In this document: piece by piece, positions 51,321 to 61,067 of the stretch
Position numbering within the stretch: the first letter of the stretch is position 1
Layout: each line of letters opens with the position of its first letter
NCBI RefSeq assembly: GCF_002075795.1
Contig: NZ_CP020472.1
Span: forward strand, 1,037,001-1,101,000
Length of the DNA: 64,000 bases
Reading direction: 5' to 3'
From: Shewanella japonica
GTDB taxonomy: Bacteria > Pseudomonadota > Gammaproteobacteria > Enterobacterales > Shewanellaceae
The notes under the pieces: generated by a model
Told to the model about the DNA's origin: nothing
Seen by the model: only the letters and a program-made list of their open reading frames with translations
Database searches by the model: none
Translations under genes and position numbers: made by a program

Positions 51321-51863
51321 ATGAACGTTTTAAAAAGTATTTTCCGAGTAATATTTATTATATGTAAAGTATTACTGAAGTTTATGAGCTTTATGGCAGT
51401 TATGATTGCCGGCGCTTATCTGCTTGCCCCAATGGGCACAATCAATTCTAAAGATATCGATTTAACCCAATTCAGTAACACCCCTAATGACGCCATGATG
51501 ATGATTTTTAACTCTGAGTATTTCAGTGGTTATCTGTTTTCGGTCACTATCGCGCTCGCCTTATTTGTTGCTTACTTATTGTGGGATCTTCATGAAGTCG
51601 CGGTACATAAAGCCGAAGAAAAGAAGAGTTCGCATATTCAATTAGTGTTTGCCTTGTCTCTTTGTGGCTTATTTGTCCATAAAGCTTGGTGGGTACTTGC
51701 CATCATTATCGCTTTTGCCAATTGGGAACAATTAGGCAAGTCACTCAGTAATATTATCCGTAATAGCCGCTTCGAAAAGGAGCGACAAGATGTTGTCGGT
51801 AATGCTGACAATGCAGCACCGGCACTTAATCAGTCTGAAACAAAAGTTGAGGTGAAGTCATGA
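51321..51863 (+). CDS. inner-membrane protein paired with HlyD protein
   Basis: 180 aa with three or four helices (about 12-38, 70-90, 105-125 and 125-142) and a polar C-terminal tail. Not recognised. Its end overlaps the HlyD-type gene by four bases (ATGA), so they are coupled and probably form a complex. Confidence 0.65.
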   Translation: MNVLKSIFRVIFIICKVLLKFMSFMAVMIAGAYLLAPMGTINSKDIDLTQFSNTPNDAMMMIFNSEYFSGYLFSVTIALALFVAYLLWDLHEVAVHKAEEKKSSHIQLVFALSLCGLFVHKAWWVLAIIIAFANWEQLGKSLSNIIRNSRFEKERQDVVGNADNAAPALNQSETKVEVKS

Positions 51864-52849
51864 AAGAAGTGATGATCCCGTACATTTTATTAATGTGGAT
51901 TTTAGTCTCTACCGGTGCAATCAAATGGACATTGAAAAGTGCATTTTGGATAGTCTCTGGCGGGGTATTAATTCTGGTGTTATTAGGTGTGTTATCACGC
52001 TTATGGGCACCTGTGGATTTAACCTATTCATCGACCATTAAAGCTCCGCATTCTGTGCTTTCAACCGTACTTCGAGAGCAAATTGATGAGATCCATGTTG
52101 AGCATAACCAGTACGTCGAAAAAGGTGATGTGATTTATACCTTAATCGATACTAGCTCAAATGCTGACTTGGAAAACATCAATGCATCCATCGTGACTCA
52201 AGAAGAGTCTATCGCGCAGATGCTACGTGATATTAGGCGTGCTGAGATTTCTCCTGAAATCTTTACAGAACGCGATATCGAGAGCTACCGATCGCAATTA
52301 CGTATTGCTCGCTCAAGTTTAGTATCGCTGCATGCCGATTATAAGCGTGTTGAGTTTGAGCAAAACAGAAAGACGGTTCGTGCGCCTTTTGACGGTCAAG
52401 TTGCAGTGGTGAATGTCGCTGATGGCAGTCGCATGGGTAATATGCATTTATATGATACCTCACGTAAATTTTTAGAGATGCGCATACCAGATCAAACCTT
52501 TAGATATGTTGAAAAAGGTCAATTTGCTGAGTTTTATGTCGATGCATACCCTGGCGAAGTATTCCGCGCCAAAGTACATAGCTTTACAGCGGGGACTGGT
52601 GAGTCATCTATCTCGCCACTTCAAGGCCCTCAAAGCGTCCGTCAACATGTAGGGGCAAACACTAGCTCTCATGGCCGCACTGTCATTTTAGAAATCTTTG
52701 AGCCTGAAGGTAAGGTTATTCCAATTGGGGCGACAGGTTCTGCGTGGATTGCAGCGAAAAAGCCACATGCTTTCTTTGGCTTTATTGATGTGATTGGCGC
52801 AGCCACGGTCAGGCTGCATTCTTATAAATCTTATCTCAACGCAATGTAA
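51860..52849 (+). CDS. HlyD/EmrA-family membrane fusion protein
   Basis: 329 aa periplasmic adaptor. A helix at about 28-50 anchors it. The lipoyl half-motifs APHSVLSTVLREQIDEIHVEHNQYVEKGDVIYTL and VRAPFDGQVAVVNVADGSRM flank a coiled coil (about 95-165). No ABC or MFS pump gene is adjacent; the coupled 180 aa membrane protein takes that position. Cargo unknown. Confidence 0.85.
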   Translation: MKEVMIPYILLMWILVSTGAIKWTLKSAFWIVSGGVLILVLLGVLSRLWAPVDLTYSSTIKAPHSVLSTVLREQIDEIHVEHNQYVEKGDVIYTLIDTSSNADLENINASIVTQEESIAQMLRDIRRAEISPEIFTERDIESYRSQLRIARSSLVSLHADYKRVEFEQNRKTVRAPFDGQVAVVNVADGSRMGNMHLYDTSRKFLEMRIPDQTFRYVEKGQFAEFYVDAYPGEVFRAKVHSFTAGTGESSISPLQGPQSVRQHVGANTSSHGRTVILEIFEPEGKVIPIGATGSAWIAAKKPHAFFGFIDVIGAATVRLHSYKSYLNAM

Positions 52850-52928
52850 TTGTGCTGGCTAGGTCTTCACTGGCATTAACTGAAACCTAGCCTACTCATC
52901 CATCAAAGATGACTCATTTGGAATAACC

Positions 52929-54149
52929 ATGAAACAACATACTATTTCGATTATTGCGCTATCAATGTTAGTCGCAACCAACGCCAATGCTGGTGCTTAT
53001 ATGTTCCCAGAATTAGGAATGATGAGTAACAGCACCGCTGGAGCAGGAGCACAAGCAATTGCAGAAGGCGCAGAAACAGCTTTTGCTAACCCCGCAGCTA
53101 TGTCTGAGTTTGATACGCCAGTGATGGCATTTAATATTCAAGGCATGGTATCGAGTATTGATTATACCGATAGCGGTTCAACGGGGGTTTTTGCTGGTGG
53201 CGATGATCAAACTGCCGCTGGTACTAGCATGCCTGTAGGTTCTTTTTATTATATTCAACCTATTAATGACAAATGGACTGCTGGTGTCGCTTTGGCTTCA
53301 AGTGGCGGTTCGCTGATTGACTACGGCCCTGATTATGCAGGCGCTTTATTACTACAAGATGCGCAGTTGCTGACTGTGCAACTTAACCCAAGTGTGTCAT
53401 ATAAAGTGAATGAACAGCTGTCATTTGGCGTTGGGTTAGTGTCTGAATTGGGTGTGTTAGAGCAGAATTTGGCTGGCAGCACCGATGGTATTATTCCGAA
53501 AATTGAAGTCACTGGTGACAGTCTAGATTTTGGTTATACCTTGAGTAGTTTTTATAAAATCGATGCTAATAACCAAATCGGTTTTACATATCGCTCGGAA
53601 ATCGATCATGAATTAGATGGCGAAGTCACTGCCTTAGGTGCAAGTAACGACTCATCAATTAATGTGGTTATGCCGGCGATGGCATTATTAAGTGGTCATC
53701 ATCAATTGACCGCAGACACAGCAATGATGTGGAGTCTAGGCTGGACTGATTTCAGTAAAATTGCTGAAACACCTGTGACACTAACCAATGCAAGCGGCGG
53801 CATTGCTCGCGATTGGAAAGATACCGTTTCAGCCAGTGTTGGGGTGCATTACCAGCTTAACAGTAAGTGGCGTTTAGAAAGTGGTGTTTATTATGAGACA
53901 TCACCTCAAGATGATCCGACTTATCAGTACCCTGATGTACCAACAGGTGAAATTTGGAAGTTGGGTATGGGCGCAAGTTATGAGCTGAACTCACAATGGC
54001 GCTTACAGATGTATTATGAGTATTTATATGCAGGTCAATCGAGTATTGAATATACCTTGTTAGAAGGTTCGCCATTGGAGAGTACGCTACAAGGCGATTA
54101 CGATATCGATTTACACTTTTTTGGCTTGTTGATGAATTATCGTTTCTAG
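52929..54149 (+). CDS. FadL/TodX-family outer membrane transporter
   Basis: 406 aa. After a signal peptide ending at ANA, the hatch region SNSTAGAGAQAIAEGAETAFANPAAM is the FadL signature. The remainder is a beta-barrel ending in FFGLLMNYRF. The family imports long-chain fatty acids and other hydrophobic compounds. Beside the alkyl sulfatase it may admit alkyl sulfates or the released alcohols, an inference from position. Confidence 0.88.
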   Translation: MKQHTISIIALSMLVATNANAGAYMFPELGMMSNSTAGAGAQAIAEGAETAFANPAAMSEFDTPVMAFNIQGMVSSIDYTDSGSTGVFAGGDDQTAAGTSMPVGSFYYIQPINDKWTAGVALASSGGSLIDYGPDYAGALLLQDAQLLTVQLNPSVSYKVNEQLSFGVGLVSELGVLEQNLAGSTDGIIPKIEVTGDSLDFGYTLSSFYKIDANNQIGFTYRSEIDHELDGEVTALGASNDSSINVVMPAMALLSGHHQLTADTAMMWSLGWTDFSKIAETPVTLTNASGGIARDWKDTVSASVGVHYQLNSKWRLESGVYYETSPQDDPTYQYPDVPTGEIWKLGMGASYELNSQWRLQMYYEYLYAGQSSIEYTLLEGSPLESTLQGDYDIDLHFFGLLMNYRF

Positions 54150-54214
54150 TCATTTATGTTTTATCGCTAATTAGCGCTTAAAACAGAGTAGATACAGCCA
54201 GAGTAGAAAACGAC

Positions 54215-54243
54215 TAGCCGCTATTTAAATAGCGGCTTTTTTA
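54215..54243 (+). terminator. terminator after FadL-type gene
   Basis: AGCCGCTATT (54215-54224) pairs with the mirror AATAGCGGCT ending at 54236; a T7 run follows. Confidence 0.88.
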
Positions 54244-54295
54244 TTTCTTGTATCGGTTATTTAATGGTTAATTTCGAGCAGATATTAATTGGCAA

Positions 54296-55123
54296 TTACT
54301 GTGCCGGGGCAGTGGTACGCTGCTTTACATGCTGCATAATATTTAAATAGGTATCGACCCACAGTAAGTCTCGGTTATCGCTCAAATACTGCAGTAATTC
54401 ATTGTGAGCTTGATTGCTGACGCTTAAGTAATCTTCTTCAATGCCGTGAAATAATATGTTGGCAATGCCCCCTTGTTGCTGGGCTTGCTTGACAAAATTA
54501 ATCAAGGTTTCGCCATCTACATTTTCAGGCATTAATAGCAAATCGAACTTTGGAGCCAGTTGTGGGTTGTAACCTTTTATAGCGACAAAGTTTTCACGTA
54601 TGGCATCAATATAATTACCATCTGCGGCATAAAAATCACCGCATGGCGGCGTAAAAGTACGCTCAGTTTGTTGGTCTATGGCTTGGAGGAAGGTATTGGC
54701 GGTTTCGATTTCTTGCTGCATTTGCGCCACGGTTTTAGTATCAATATTATTGTGAGGCTCGACCCACTCACGTCCTTCAATACTTTTACTGCAGGCATGG
54801 AATAAGGTGTGGTTGCCCAGTTCGTGGCCATCAGCGGCAATATCACGCCATCGCGCTAGCGCTGTTTGGGTACCAGAATTAGATAGCGTGAGATAAAAAG
54901 AGGCTTTAAAACCATGCTTATTTAGCGCTGGAATCGCGTAGTTTAATTGGCTGAGTAGTGCATCATCATAAGATAAACTCACCGCAGCTTGATAGTTGTT
55001 TGGCCATTTTAGATCTGCTTGGTTTGTTGTAGCTAGGTTTGTTGCAGCATATGCAGTGCTAGTGACTTGAAAGCTCGATAAGGCCAAAAGGGTGATGGCT
55101 GATGCAAGATTTTGGCGCAACAT
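54296..55123 (-). CDS. polysaccharide deacetylase (NodB homology)
   Basis: 275 aa exported protein. ATG 55123 is chosen because AAGGA precedes it and a signal peptide (MLRQNLASAITLLALSSFQV) starts there; the frame runs 30 codons further up through an 18 bp duplication (55140-55175). NodB motifs are AVSLSYDDA (metal Asp) and GHELGNHTLFHAC (His-x3-His), followed by FTPPCGDFYA. It removes acetyl groups from a cell-surface or environmental polysaccharide. A relic of a sister gene lies at 47549-47742. Confidence 0.85.
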   Translation of the reverse strand: MLRQNLASAITLLALSSFQVTSTAYAATNLATTNQADLKWPNNYQAAVSLSYDDALLSQLNYAIPALNKHGFKASFYLTLSNSGTQTALARWRDIAADGHELGNHTLFHACSKSIEGREWVEPHNNIDTKTVAQMQQEIETANTFLQAIDQQTERTFTPPCGDFYAADGNYIDAIRENFVAIKGYNPQLAPKFDLLLMPENVDGETLINFVKQAQQQGGIANILFHGIEEDYLSVSNQAHNELLQYLSDNRDLLWVDTYLNIMQHVKQRTTAPAQ

Positions 55124-55414
55124 AACTAATCCTTGTACTTGTAATGCTGTATTGAATTGTAATGGTGTATTGAATTGCTTTTTTAGCTTATAGCCATCAA
55201 GTTTCAACATCACTGACTGAAGCGGCTCATTAAGAAAAAAGCTGGTTTCGTCTTAGTCGTCAGCGTGAACGTGTTTATAAAGTAACAATGCCAGCCATGA
55301 AAGCAATCAAATTTATGGCATGTGGCTATTCATGTAATGAATGGGGCAAAGGGATATAAATAAATAGTGCTTAGAGATATAAATAAATGATGCGCAGTGA
55401 ACACTGTAAAAAGA

Positions 55415-55438
55415 GGCGTTAATGCAATCATTAACGCC
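55415..55438 (-). terminator. terminator of the amidohydrolase gene
   Basis: GGCGTTAATG (55415-55424) pairs with CATTAACGCC (55429-55438); on the minus strand a CTCTTTTTAC run follows. Confidence 0.85.
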
Positions 55439-55469
55439 CCTATACGTTTTGTTGAGAACAATAAAACGC

Positions 55470-57023
55470 TTAGTTTCTTACCGCTTGACCTGGGTAGATA
55501 TCTTTTAATACCACAGAGTCATTAACAATGACGGTACCGTTAATCAATACATAGGGAATCCCCGTTGTTGGTAAACCTGCATCGGTTAACGTGGCGTTAT
55601 CTGTTACGGTTGTAGGGTCAAAAATAGTAATGTCTGCATCTTTGTTCACTTGAATACGGCCTTTATTTTCCATCGCATGCACACCGTTTTCTTGTAAGTA
55701 TTTAGCAGGCTTGTAGCTCATTTTAGAGATAGCAGTCATGAGTGGCATGATGTTTTGCTCACGCACTAAACGTAATACTTTGCCATGAGTCCCCGCAGCT
55801 CTAGGGTGACCTTGTAAGCCTTCATAAGGGGTATCAAACTCAACAGCCATTTGCCCAGTAGCAGGGATTGTTAACGGCATCGCGTCACTACCAACATGAA
55901 CATTTGGATCCACTAACGCTTCCAGCATACCTTGCTTAGAAATACCTGCAAAAATTACTGATGCACTTGGGTTGTTTGCCACTAACTCATCGTAACGTTC
56001 TTTAGTTAACGGCTTCATGGTTGCCACTTCAATGATGTCTTTATACGTTCTACCCATGTTTGGACCATAGTTATCAGGGACGAGGTAATCTGCGCCAGCA
56101 ATAGTTGCACCTTGATAGTATGGGTAAACCTCTGCTGAAACCTTTAGTCCAGCTTTACGCGCATCAGCAATCATTTTTAATGCTTCAGGTGTTTTCTCTA
56201 ATGATTGTTGGTGGATATGTTGGATCAGTAAGCCGCCGCCATAAATACCTACATTTGAGATCATTTCTTGGAAGCCTAAAATGCCAGTTGTTGCCGGTTT
56301 TTGGCTTGAGAATCGGCCATGTAAATAAGTTGATGAACCATATTTAGCTGCGGTTTCTTGCCATGAAATGGTTTCTTCTGATGTCGTACCAACTGACATA
56401 TAACCTACAGGAACACCAATACCGATTGCGCCTTGCTTCATTTCTTCATCAACCATTTGGTTGATCTGGCCAATTTGCTCTTTGTTAGGTAAGAAGGTGG
56501 CTACTGCCATGCTGGCATGAGAATGCTCATGTTCATGCTGCTCAAATAAGTCAGTAACAATTGATGCTGTATTTGAGTGATATTCTGGGTTAATAATCGA
56601 TTCACGTATGCCAGCGGGTGATACCGATGTGCCGTAGTTGGTCATCGACTTGCCTTCTAGTCGGTCGTAGAAAGTATTAACAGGGTAAGAGCCAATCTCT
56701 AAATCTAATGGGGTCGTTACACCGTCACGTAAGTGCAACTTTTGCCCAAATGGAATGTTTGATACATGAGAGTGAGTGTCAATAAACCCAGGTGCAACCA
56801 CTAACCCCTTGGCGTTGATTGATTGCTTTCCTTCGATGATGTCTTTGGTAATGCTTAAAATTTTACCATCTTTAATACCAATATTGGCGACTTGATCAAA
56901 ACCTGTTTCAGGATCCATCACACGTCCTTCGTTGATGACAATATCAAAGTCTTGTGCTTGAACTTGACCACCAATGAGTGCCATTGCGATAACCAATGGA
57001 GTGATTTTGCTGACTAATTTCAT
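55470..57023 (-). CDS. N-acyl-D-amino-acid deacylase-like amidohydrolase
   Basis: 517 aa. Signal peptide MKLVSKITPLVIAMALIGGQ places it in the periplasm. The metal-dependent hydrolase motif APGFIDTHSHV is near residues 64-74, and HPRAAGTHGKVLRLVREQ and ADITIFDP are typical of D-aminoacylase relatives. ATG 57023 has GAGGAA upstream; the longer frame from 57062 is less likely. Expected to release D-amino acids or similar from N-acyl forms; the true substrate is not known. Confidence 0.85.
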   Translation of the reverse strand: MKLVSKITPLVIAMALIGGQVQAQDFDIVINEGRVMDPETGFDQVANIGIKDGKILSITKDIIEGKQSINAKGLVVAPGFIDTHSHVSNIPFGQKLHLRDGVTTPLDLEIGSYPVNTFYDRLEGKSMTNYGTSVSPAGIRESIINPEYHSNTASIVTDLFEQHEHEHSHASMAVATFLPNKEQIGQINQMVDEEMKQGAIGIGVPVGYMSVGTTSEETISWQETAAKYGSSTYLHGRFSSQKPATTGILGFQEMISNVGIYGGGLLIQHIHQQSLEKTPEALKMIADARKAGLKVSAEVYPYYQGATIAGADYLVPDNYGPNMGRTYKDIIEVATMKPLTKERYDELVANNPSASVIFAGISKQGMLEALVDPNVHVGSDAMPLTIPATGQMAVEFDTPYEGLQGHPRAAGTHGKVLRLVREQNIMPLMTAISKMSYKPAKYLQENGVHAMENKGRIQVNKDADITIFDPTTVTDNATLTDAGLPTTGIPYVLINGTVIVNDSVVLKDIYPGQAVRN

Positions 57024-57361
57024 GATTATTCCTCGAGTTAGAAAGATGAACATTAAATCCATCGTATTCAGGCAGCGTGTTTGCCTGTTGAATGACGAGT
57101 AATTTACTGGCTAACTGCAAAAAAGTGATATCTCTTAGGGAGGGTTTAATCATCACCTTTGAGGGGGACTGCCCCTTTTGTGTACCTTTTGTGTACCTTT
57201 TGTGTAAAAGAAAGGCTTTTATTCCCAAGAGGCGGGTTTTATTGTGGATTTTTTATCTGCATTGAAGCGTGTGATGATGAAATTGTCATCGCTTGGCGAT
57301 TATCTGGACTTAAGAAGTGGTTTTACTATCTCGGTTTGCATCAATACCGGAGATAGCACTA
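57024..57361. other. divergent intergenic region with 11 bp repeat
   Basis: ccttttgtgta occurs three times in tandem at 57174-57206. No gene in the region is convincing; it must hold both divergent promoters. Confidence 0.55.
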
Positions 57362-58120
57362 ATGAAACGATCGACCTTAGCAACACTTTTATTGAGCTCA
57401 CTAATGTTTACTGGCACTTATTCCTCGGCAATCGTTGCCGAAGAAAAGCCTGAACATGACCCTTCTGATTTAACCAAAGCAACGACATCTGGCTACGCCG
57501 CGATGAGCAATAAAGGGGACTTGAAGGTGTCTATTTCAGGTTCGTTTAGTGTCAGTCCCACCCAAGAAGGAATGCTGACGCTTGAAGGGACGATGAACAA
57601 TGAAGGTGAGTATAGCGACAGTCGTTTACAATACTTTCATGTGTTTGATTTAGAAAGTACAGCCGTACCTAAGGTCGCGATGTCATTGGATATGATTAAC
57701 AATGATGCTTTTACCACGGCGGCTATTGGCGGAATTGCATCGATTACGTTACCGAGTGACAAGGTTAATTTATTCGTAAGAGCGGGCGTGCTAGGTGGTG
57801 AATACAGTGATGATTTTGTCGAGATGATGGGGGAGTCAGACACGGCAACTTATGGGGCAACAGGCGATATATTCTTGATTTTGAAAACGGGCAATGATGG
57901 CACCTATTTTATGATTAACCCTGAATATACCTACATGACAGGCAGTATTGAAACATCGGTGCTAAAAACCACATTAGAAGTCGCAACACCATTAAGCCAA
58001 GACAAAACTCGTTGGGGTCAGATTAAGATTGAAAATACACTAGCAAGCACGTCATCAACTCATTTTGATTACTCAGCTGATGAGACGGTAGTTTGGGCGC
58101 TATACAAGGCTTATTTTTAA
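57362..58120 (+). CDS. exported envelope protein, unknown
   Basis: 252 aa starting at ATG 57362 with CGGAG 12 bases ahead. Signal peptide to about residue 26 (ending SAIVA), then Ser/Thr/Gly-rich beta strands such as GDLKVSISGSFSVSP and KVNLFVRAGVLGGEY and an aromatic end WALYKAYF, suggesting an outer-membrane barrel. No family recognised. Divergent from the amidohydrolase. Confidence 0.65.
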   Translation: MKRSTLATLLLSSLMFTGTYSSAIVAEEKPEHDPSDLTKATTSGYAAMSNKGDLKVSISGSFSVSPTQEGMLTLEGTMNNEGEYSDSRLQYFHVFDLESTAVPKVAMSLDMINNDAFTTAAIGGIASITLPSDKVNLFVRAGVLGGEYSDDFVEMMGESDTATYGATGDIFLILKTGNDGTYFMINPEYTYMTGSIETSVLKTTLEVATPLSQDKTRWGQIKIENTLASTSSTHFDYSADETVVWALYKAYF

Positions 58121-58221
58121 TCGAGTGCCAATCTTATCTGGCGGTTATTCACGATGTAGTGCGGCTTTTTCCGTGTTGATTGTCGTGTTGATTACCGTGT
58201 TAATTGTCATGTAACTGATGT

Positions 58222-58248
58222 AAAAAAGCGACGTTGAGTCGCTTTTTT
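58222..58248. terminator. bidirectional terminator
   Basis: AAAAAAGCGAC (58222-58232) pairs with GTCGCTTTTTT (58238-58248) between convergent genes. Confidence 0.88.
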
Positions 58249-58291
58249 ATTGCGTGTTTTTTATGACGAGTATGTTTTCAGTAAAGGATTG

Positions 58292-59194
58292 CTATTGAAC
58301 CTGCTGGCCTAATGATATGTATCGATCAAACGCCGCTTTTATCGACTTTTTCACTTCAATGATGGGTTTTGTTTTTAAACTCCACAAAGCCAGTGGAACG
58401 TAATAGTCATCGCTAATTTGCGGACATTGTATTTGCTGTAGCTCATTGGTGGCGTTGGCATGATCTTGATGTTTTGGGAGTAAGGTCCAGCCTAAATTAT
58501 CGTTGACTAATTTGATGGCGAGCGACAATTGATCCACAACATCATAATGGGGTGACAAGGTGATTTTTTTTGCCATATTTTCATCTAAAAAAGATTTTAG
58601 AATAATTTGTCTTGATGATTGCAGCGCGGTAAACACTTCATTGCTATCGAGTTTGGCGATATCACTATTGCGATTAACGTACGGAGCAAAAGGCATTTGG
58701 CCGAGTAAGACATAATCTAAATTACTCATGGCGCTGGCATTCGTGATATTCACAATACCAAAATGAATAGACTCATCTTCAATTCCCGCTCGGATCTCTT
58801 GCTGAGTCCGCACTAATAGACGCACCCGCATATTAGGAAAGTCAGAGGTGAGCTGCGCTCTAATCAATGACAAGGCTGTGTGTGGAATAAAGCTGTTATA
58901 AGCGATTGTAATTGAATCAAGTTCGCCGTAAGAAAGGCTAAGCGCGACTTTATCGAAAGTTTTGACTTGTTCTAAGGCTTGCTTAGCGTAATGGTACAGT
59001 AAACTGCCTTCGTGGGTTGGGGTGACATTTCGAGCGCCTCGTTCAAACAAGGTCACTGCTACTTGGTCTTCTAAATTGCTGATCACTTGTCCAACAGTCG
59101 TGCGGTGTTTATTGAGTTTGATTGCGGCTTTACTGATTGATTGTTCCTCATAAACAATCACGAAAGCTTGTAGCTGCTCTAGACTAAAATTCAT
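58292..59194 (-). CDS. LysR-family regulator
   Basis: 300 aa. Helix-turn-helix in FVIVYEEQSISKAAIKLNKHRTTVGQVISNLEDQVAVTLFER, then a LysR substrate-binding domain. No divergent partner gene; its targets could be the envelope protein it faces or the genes upstream. Not assignable further. Confidence 0.88.
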   Translation of the reverse strand: MNFSLEQLQAFVIVYEEQSISKAAIKLNKHRTTVGQVISNLEDQVAVTLFERGARNVTPTHEGSLLYHYAKQALEQVKTFDKVALSLSYGELDSITIAYNSFIPHTALSLIRAQLTSDFPNMRVRLLVRTQQEIRAGIEDESIHFGIVNITNASAMSNLDYVLLGQMPFAPYVNRNSDIAKLDSNEVFTALQSSRQIILKSFLDENMAKKITLSPHYDVVDQLSLAIKLVNDNLGWTLLPKHQDHANATNELQQIQCPQISDDYYVPLALWSLKTKPIIEVKKSIKAAFDRYISLGQQVQ

Positions 59195-59385
59195 TCACCG
59201 CTCCGAGGTTGGTTGCATCAGGCTCTAAATTATTAACATAACTGAAGACTGGATATTATTAGCATAACTGAACTCAAGTGATGTTGCTGTTTGATTTACG
59301 CTATTTTCAATAAAAATGGCTGAAGAGCGTAATGAACTGCGTTAGCTTTAAAACGTCGTTGTATTTGATGGGGCAAATAAAAATA

Positions 59386-59411
59386 GGGCATAACATGGAA
59401 ATGTTATGCCC
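59386..59411 (-). terminator. terminator of the phospholipase D gene
   Basis: GGGCATAACAT (59386-59396) pairs with ATGTTATGCCC (59401-59411), and the minus strand continues TATTTTTATTT. Confidence 0.88.
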
Positions 59412-59449
59412 TAAAATCGTGAACGGTAAAGATGCATTGCAGTATCAAG

Positions 59450-60940
59450 TTATAACTCTGACTCACCATCCATTTTTCTAAACAGCCAGTCGGGTAATTT
59501 ATGCCAGCTTCCATAATTAGGATTGCTATTGAGTACCTTATCTTGACTTCGCCACTGGATATCCCCGTTTTCTTGTTGGGTTACATGCCAAAAAAGCGTG
59601 GCTTTTTGTTGTAAAAGATACTGGTGTAGATGCTCGGCAAACTCGGTGCAGTGAACGAACAAGCCAAACTCTATGTTTAAGAAATCTGAGCGTGGGTCAA
59701 AATTTGATGAGCCCACATAAGAGACATGATTATCTAGAATAATGGTCTTGTTATGGTAGTAAGTATCACCATGGTAAAAATGATCGTCATTTTTGGCCGT
59801 GTCTTTATATTCATATATATCGACTCCCATATCCAATAAGGTTTGACGGTGCTTTTCATAATATGCCGGGATAAATAGCGAATCATTTGACGCTGACGAG
59901 TTGGTCACTAACGTGACTTTAGATGCTTGGGTTGTCAGGTTTGCAATGACCGTAAACTCGTTATCTGTCGGCACAATGTAAGGGGTTGAAATAACGACAT
60001 CCTTGGCTTGCTTTAACTCTTCACTGACCGTCATTTCAGCTCGTGTTCTGAAGTAAGGTAAACGGTCATGCATTTTTTGCAGAGAATCGAAAACAGGTGA
60101 CACTGTCACATCAATAAACGCTGGGTTTGTCATATTATTGATTGTTAATTCAATATTTTGTGTTATTTCTGGGTGCTTTTTTTGGGTTTTAGCTAAGGCT
60201 TTAGAAAAGTGGCGTGTGTCGCTAATATCCGCATTCACCTTAATTAATTCACTCACAGGGACAACAAAGTCACTTTGCCATTGCTGTTCATAATTGGTTG
60301 CAAATGGCGCAATAATATCGCCAGTGAACAGCACATCTAAGTCGAAAAAGTTAGCCTCTTTACTGTAACCAAAATACTCGTCGCCAATGTTTCTACCGCC
60401 GAGGATCATTTGCTGATGATCGACGTTAAAGTACTTTTCATGCAAACGATTATCTAGCACTTCTTGATGGATTTGGAAATCAAAAGCACGGCCAACCCAG
60501 CCCATTTTGCGCGAGTTAAATGGGTTGAAAATTTTGATTTGGACATTAGGGTGTTTGTCGACATCCGCCAGCCATTTTTCATTAAAAACCAGTAGGTCAT
60601 CTAAGGTTAGCCTGACCTTCACGCCACGGTCAGCTGCGAGTTTGAGCTCATTAAGTAAGGTGAGGCCTAAGGTATCGCCATTCCACGAAAAATAGGTCAT
60701 ATCGATGCTTGATTGTGCTTTTCTGACCAAATCAATTCGACGGGCAAAGGCTTCATTTGCCGCTGGAATTAAGTAAGCCTGTGCTTGATAGTCACGTTTT
60801 ACAAACTGGCTTTCAAATCCTTCAGGGACACTTGGGTTAGGTGTGGCGCAGCCTGTCAGTAACAATATGCCGCAAAGCAATGTCAGCAGTGACATATGTT
60901 TAATAGGGGTAATTGACTTAATAGGGTTAAACAGCTTCAT
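59450..60940 (-). CDS. phospholipase D-family lipoprotein (ClsC/YmdC-like)
   Basis: 496 aa. The lipobox LLLTGC near residue 31 predicts a lipoprotein. Two HKD motifs are intact: HEKYFNVDHQQMILGGRN and HNKTIILDNHVSYVGSSNFDPRS. The layout follows bacterial cardiolipin synthase C, which joins phosphatidylglycerol with another phospholipid, though periplasmic PLD lipoproteins of other function exist. Start at 60940 rather than seven codons upstream. Confidence 0.85.
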   Translation of the reverse strand: MKLFNPIKSITPIKHMSLLTLLCGILLLTGCATPNPSVPEGFESQFVKRDYQAQAYLIPAANEAFARRIDLVRKAQSSIDMTYFSWNGDTLGLTLLNELKLAADRGVKVRLTLDDLLVFNEKWLADVDKHPNVQIKIFNPFNSRKMGWVGRAFDFQIHQEVLDNRLHEKYFNVDHQQMILGGRNIGDEYFGYSKEANFFDLDVLFTGDIIAPFATNYEQQWQSDFVVPVSELIKVNADISDTRHFSKALAKTQKKHPEITQNIELTINNMTNPAFIDVTVSPVFDSLQKMHDRLPYFRTRAEMTVSEELKQAKDVVISTPYIVPTDNEFTVIANLTTQASKVTLVTNSSASNDSLFIPAYYEKHRQTLLDMGVDIYEYKDTAKNDDHFYHGDTYYHNKTIILDNHVSYVGSSNFDPRSDFLNIEFGLFVHCTEFAEHLHQYLLQQKATLFWHVTQQENGDIQWRSQDKVLNSNPNYGSWHKLPDWLFRKMDGESEL

Positions 60941-60976
60941 GAGGTATCCGTTAATCGTCAAAAAACGTCATAAAAA

Positions 60977-60994
60977 AGGCCAGCGAACTGGCCT
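60977..60994 (-). terminator. terminator of the esterase-fold gene
   Basis: AGGCCAG (60977-60983) pairs with CTGGCCT (60988-60994). On the minus strand, the direction of the esterase gene, TTTTTTA follows. Confidence 0.85.
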
Positions 60995-61067
60995 ATTTTT
61001 TGGGGGAGTTGTTAGGTATGACTAACAAAGAGTGAAATCTTGTGCTTTGATCGCGCTAAGTCACTGC

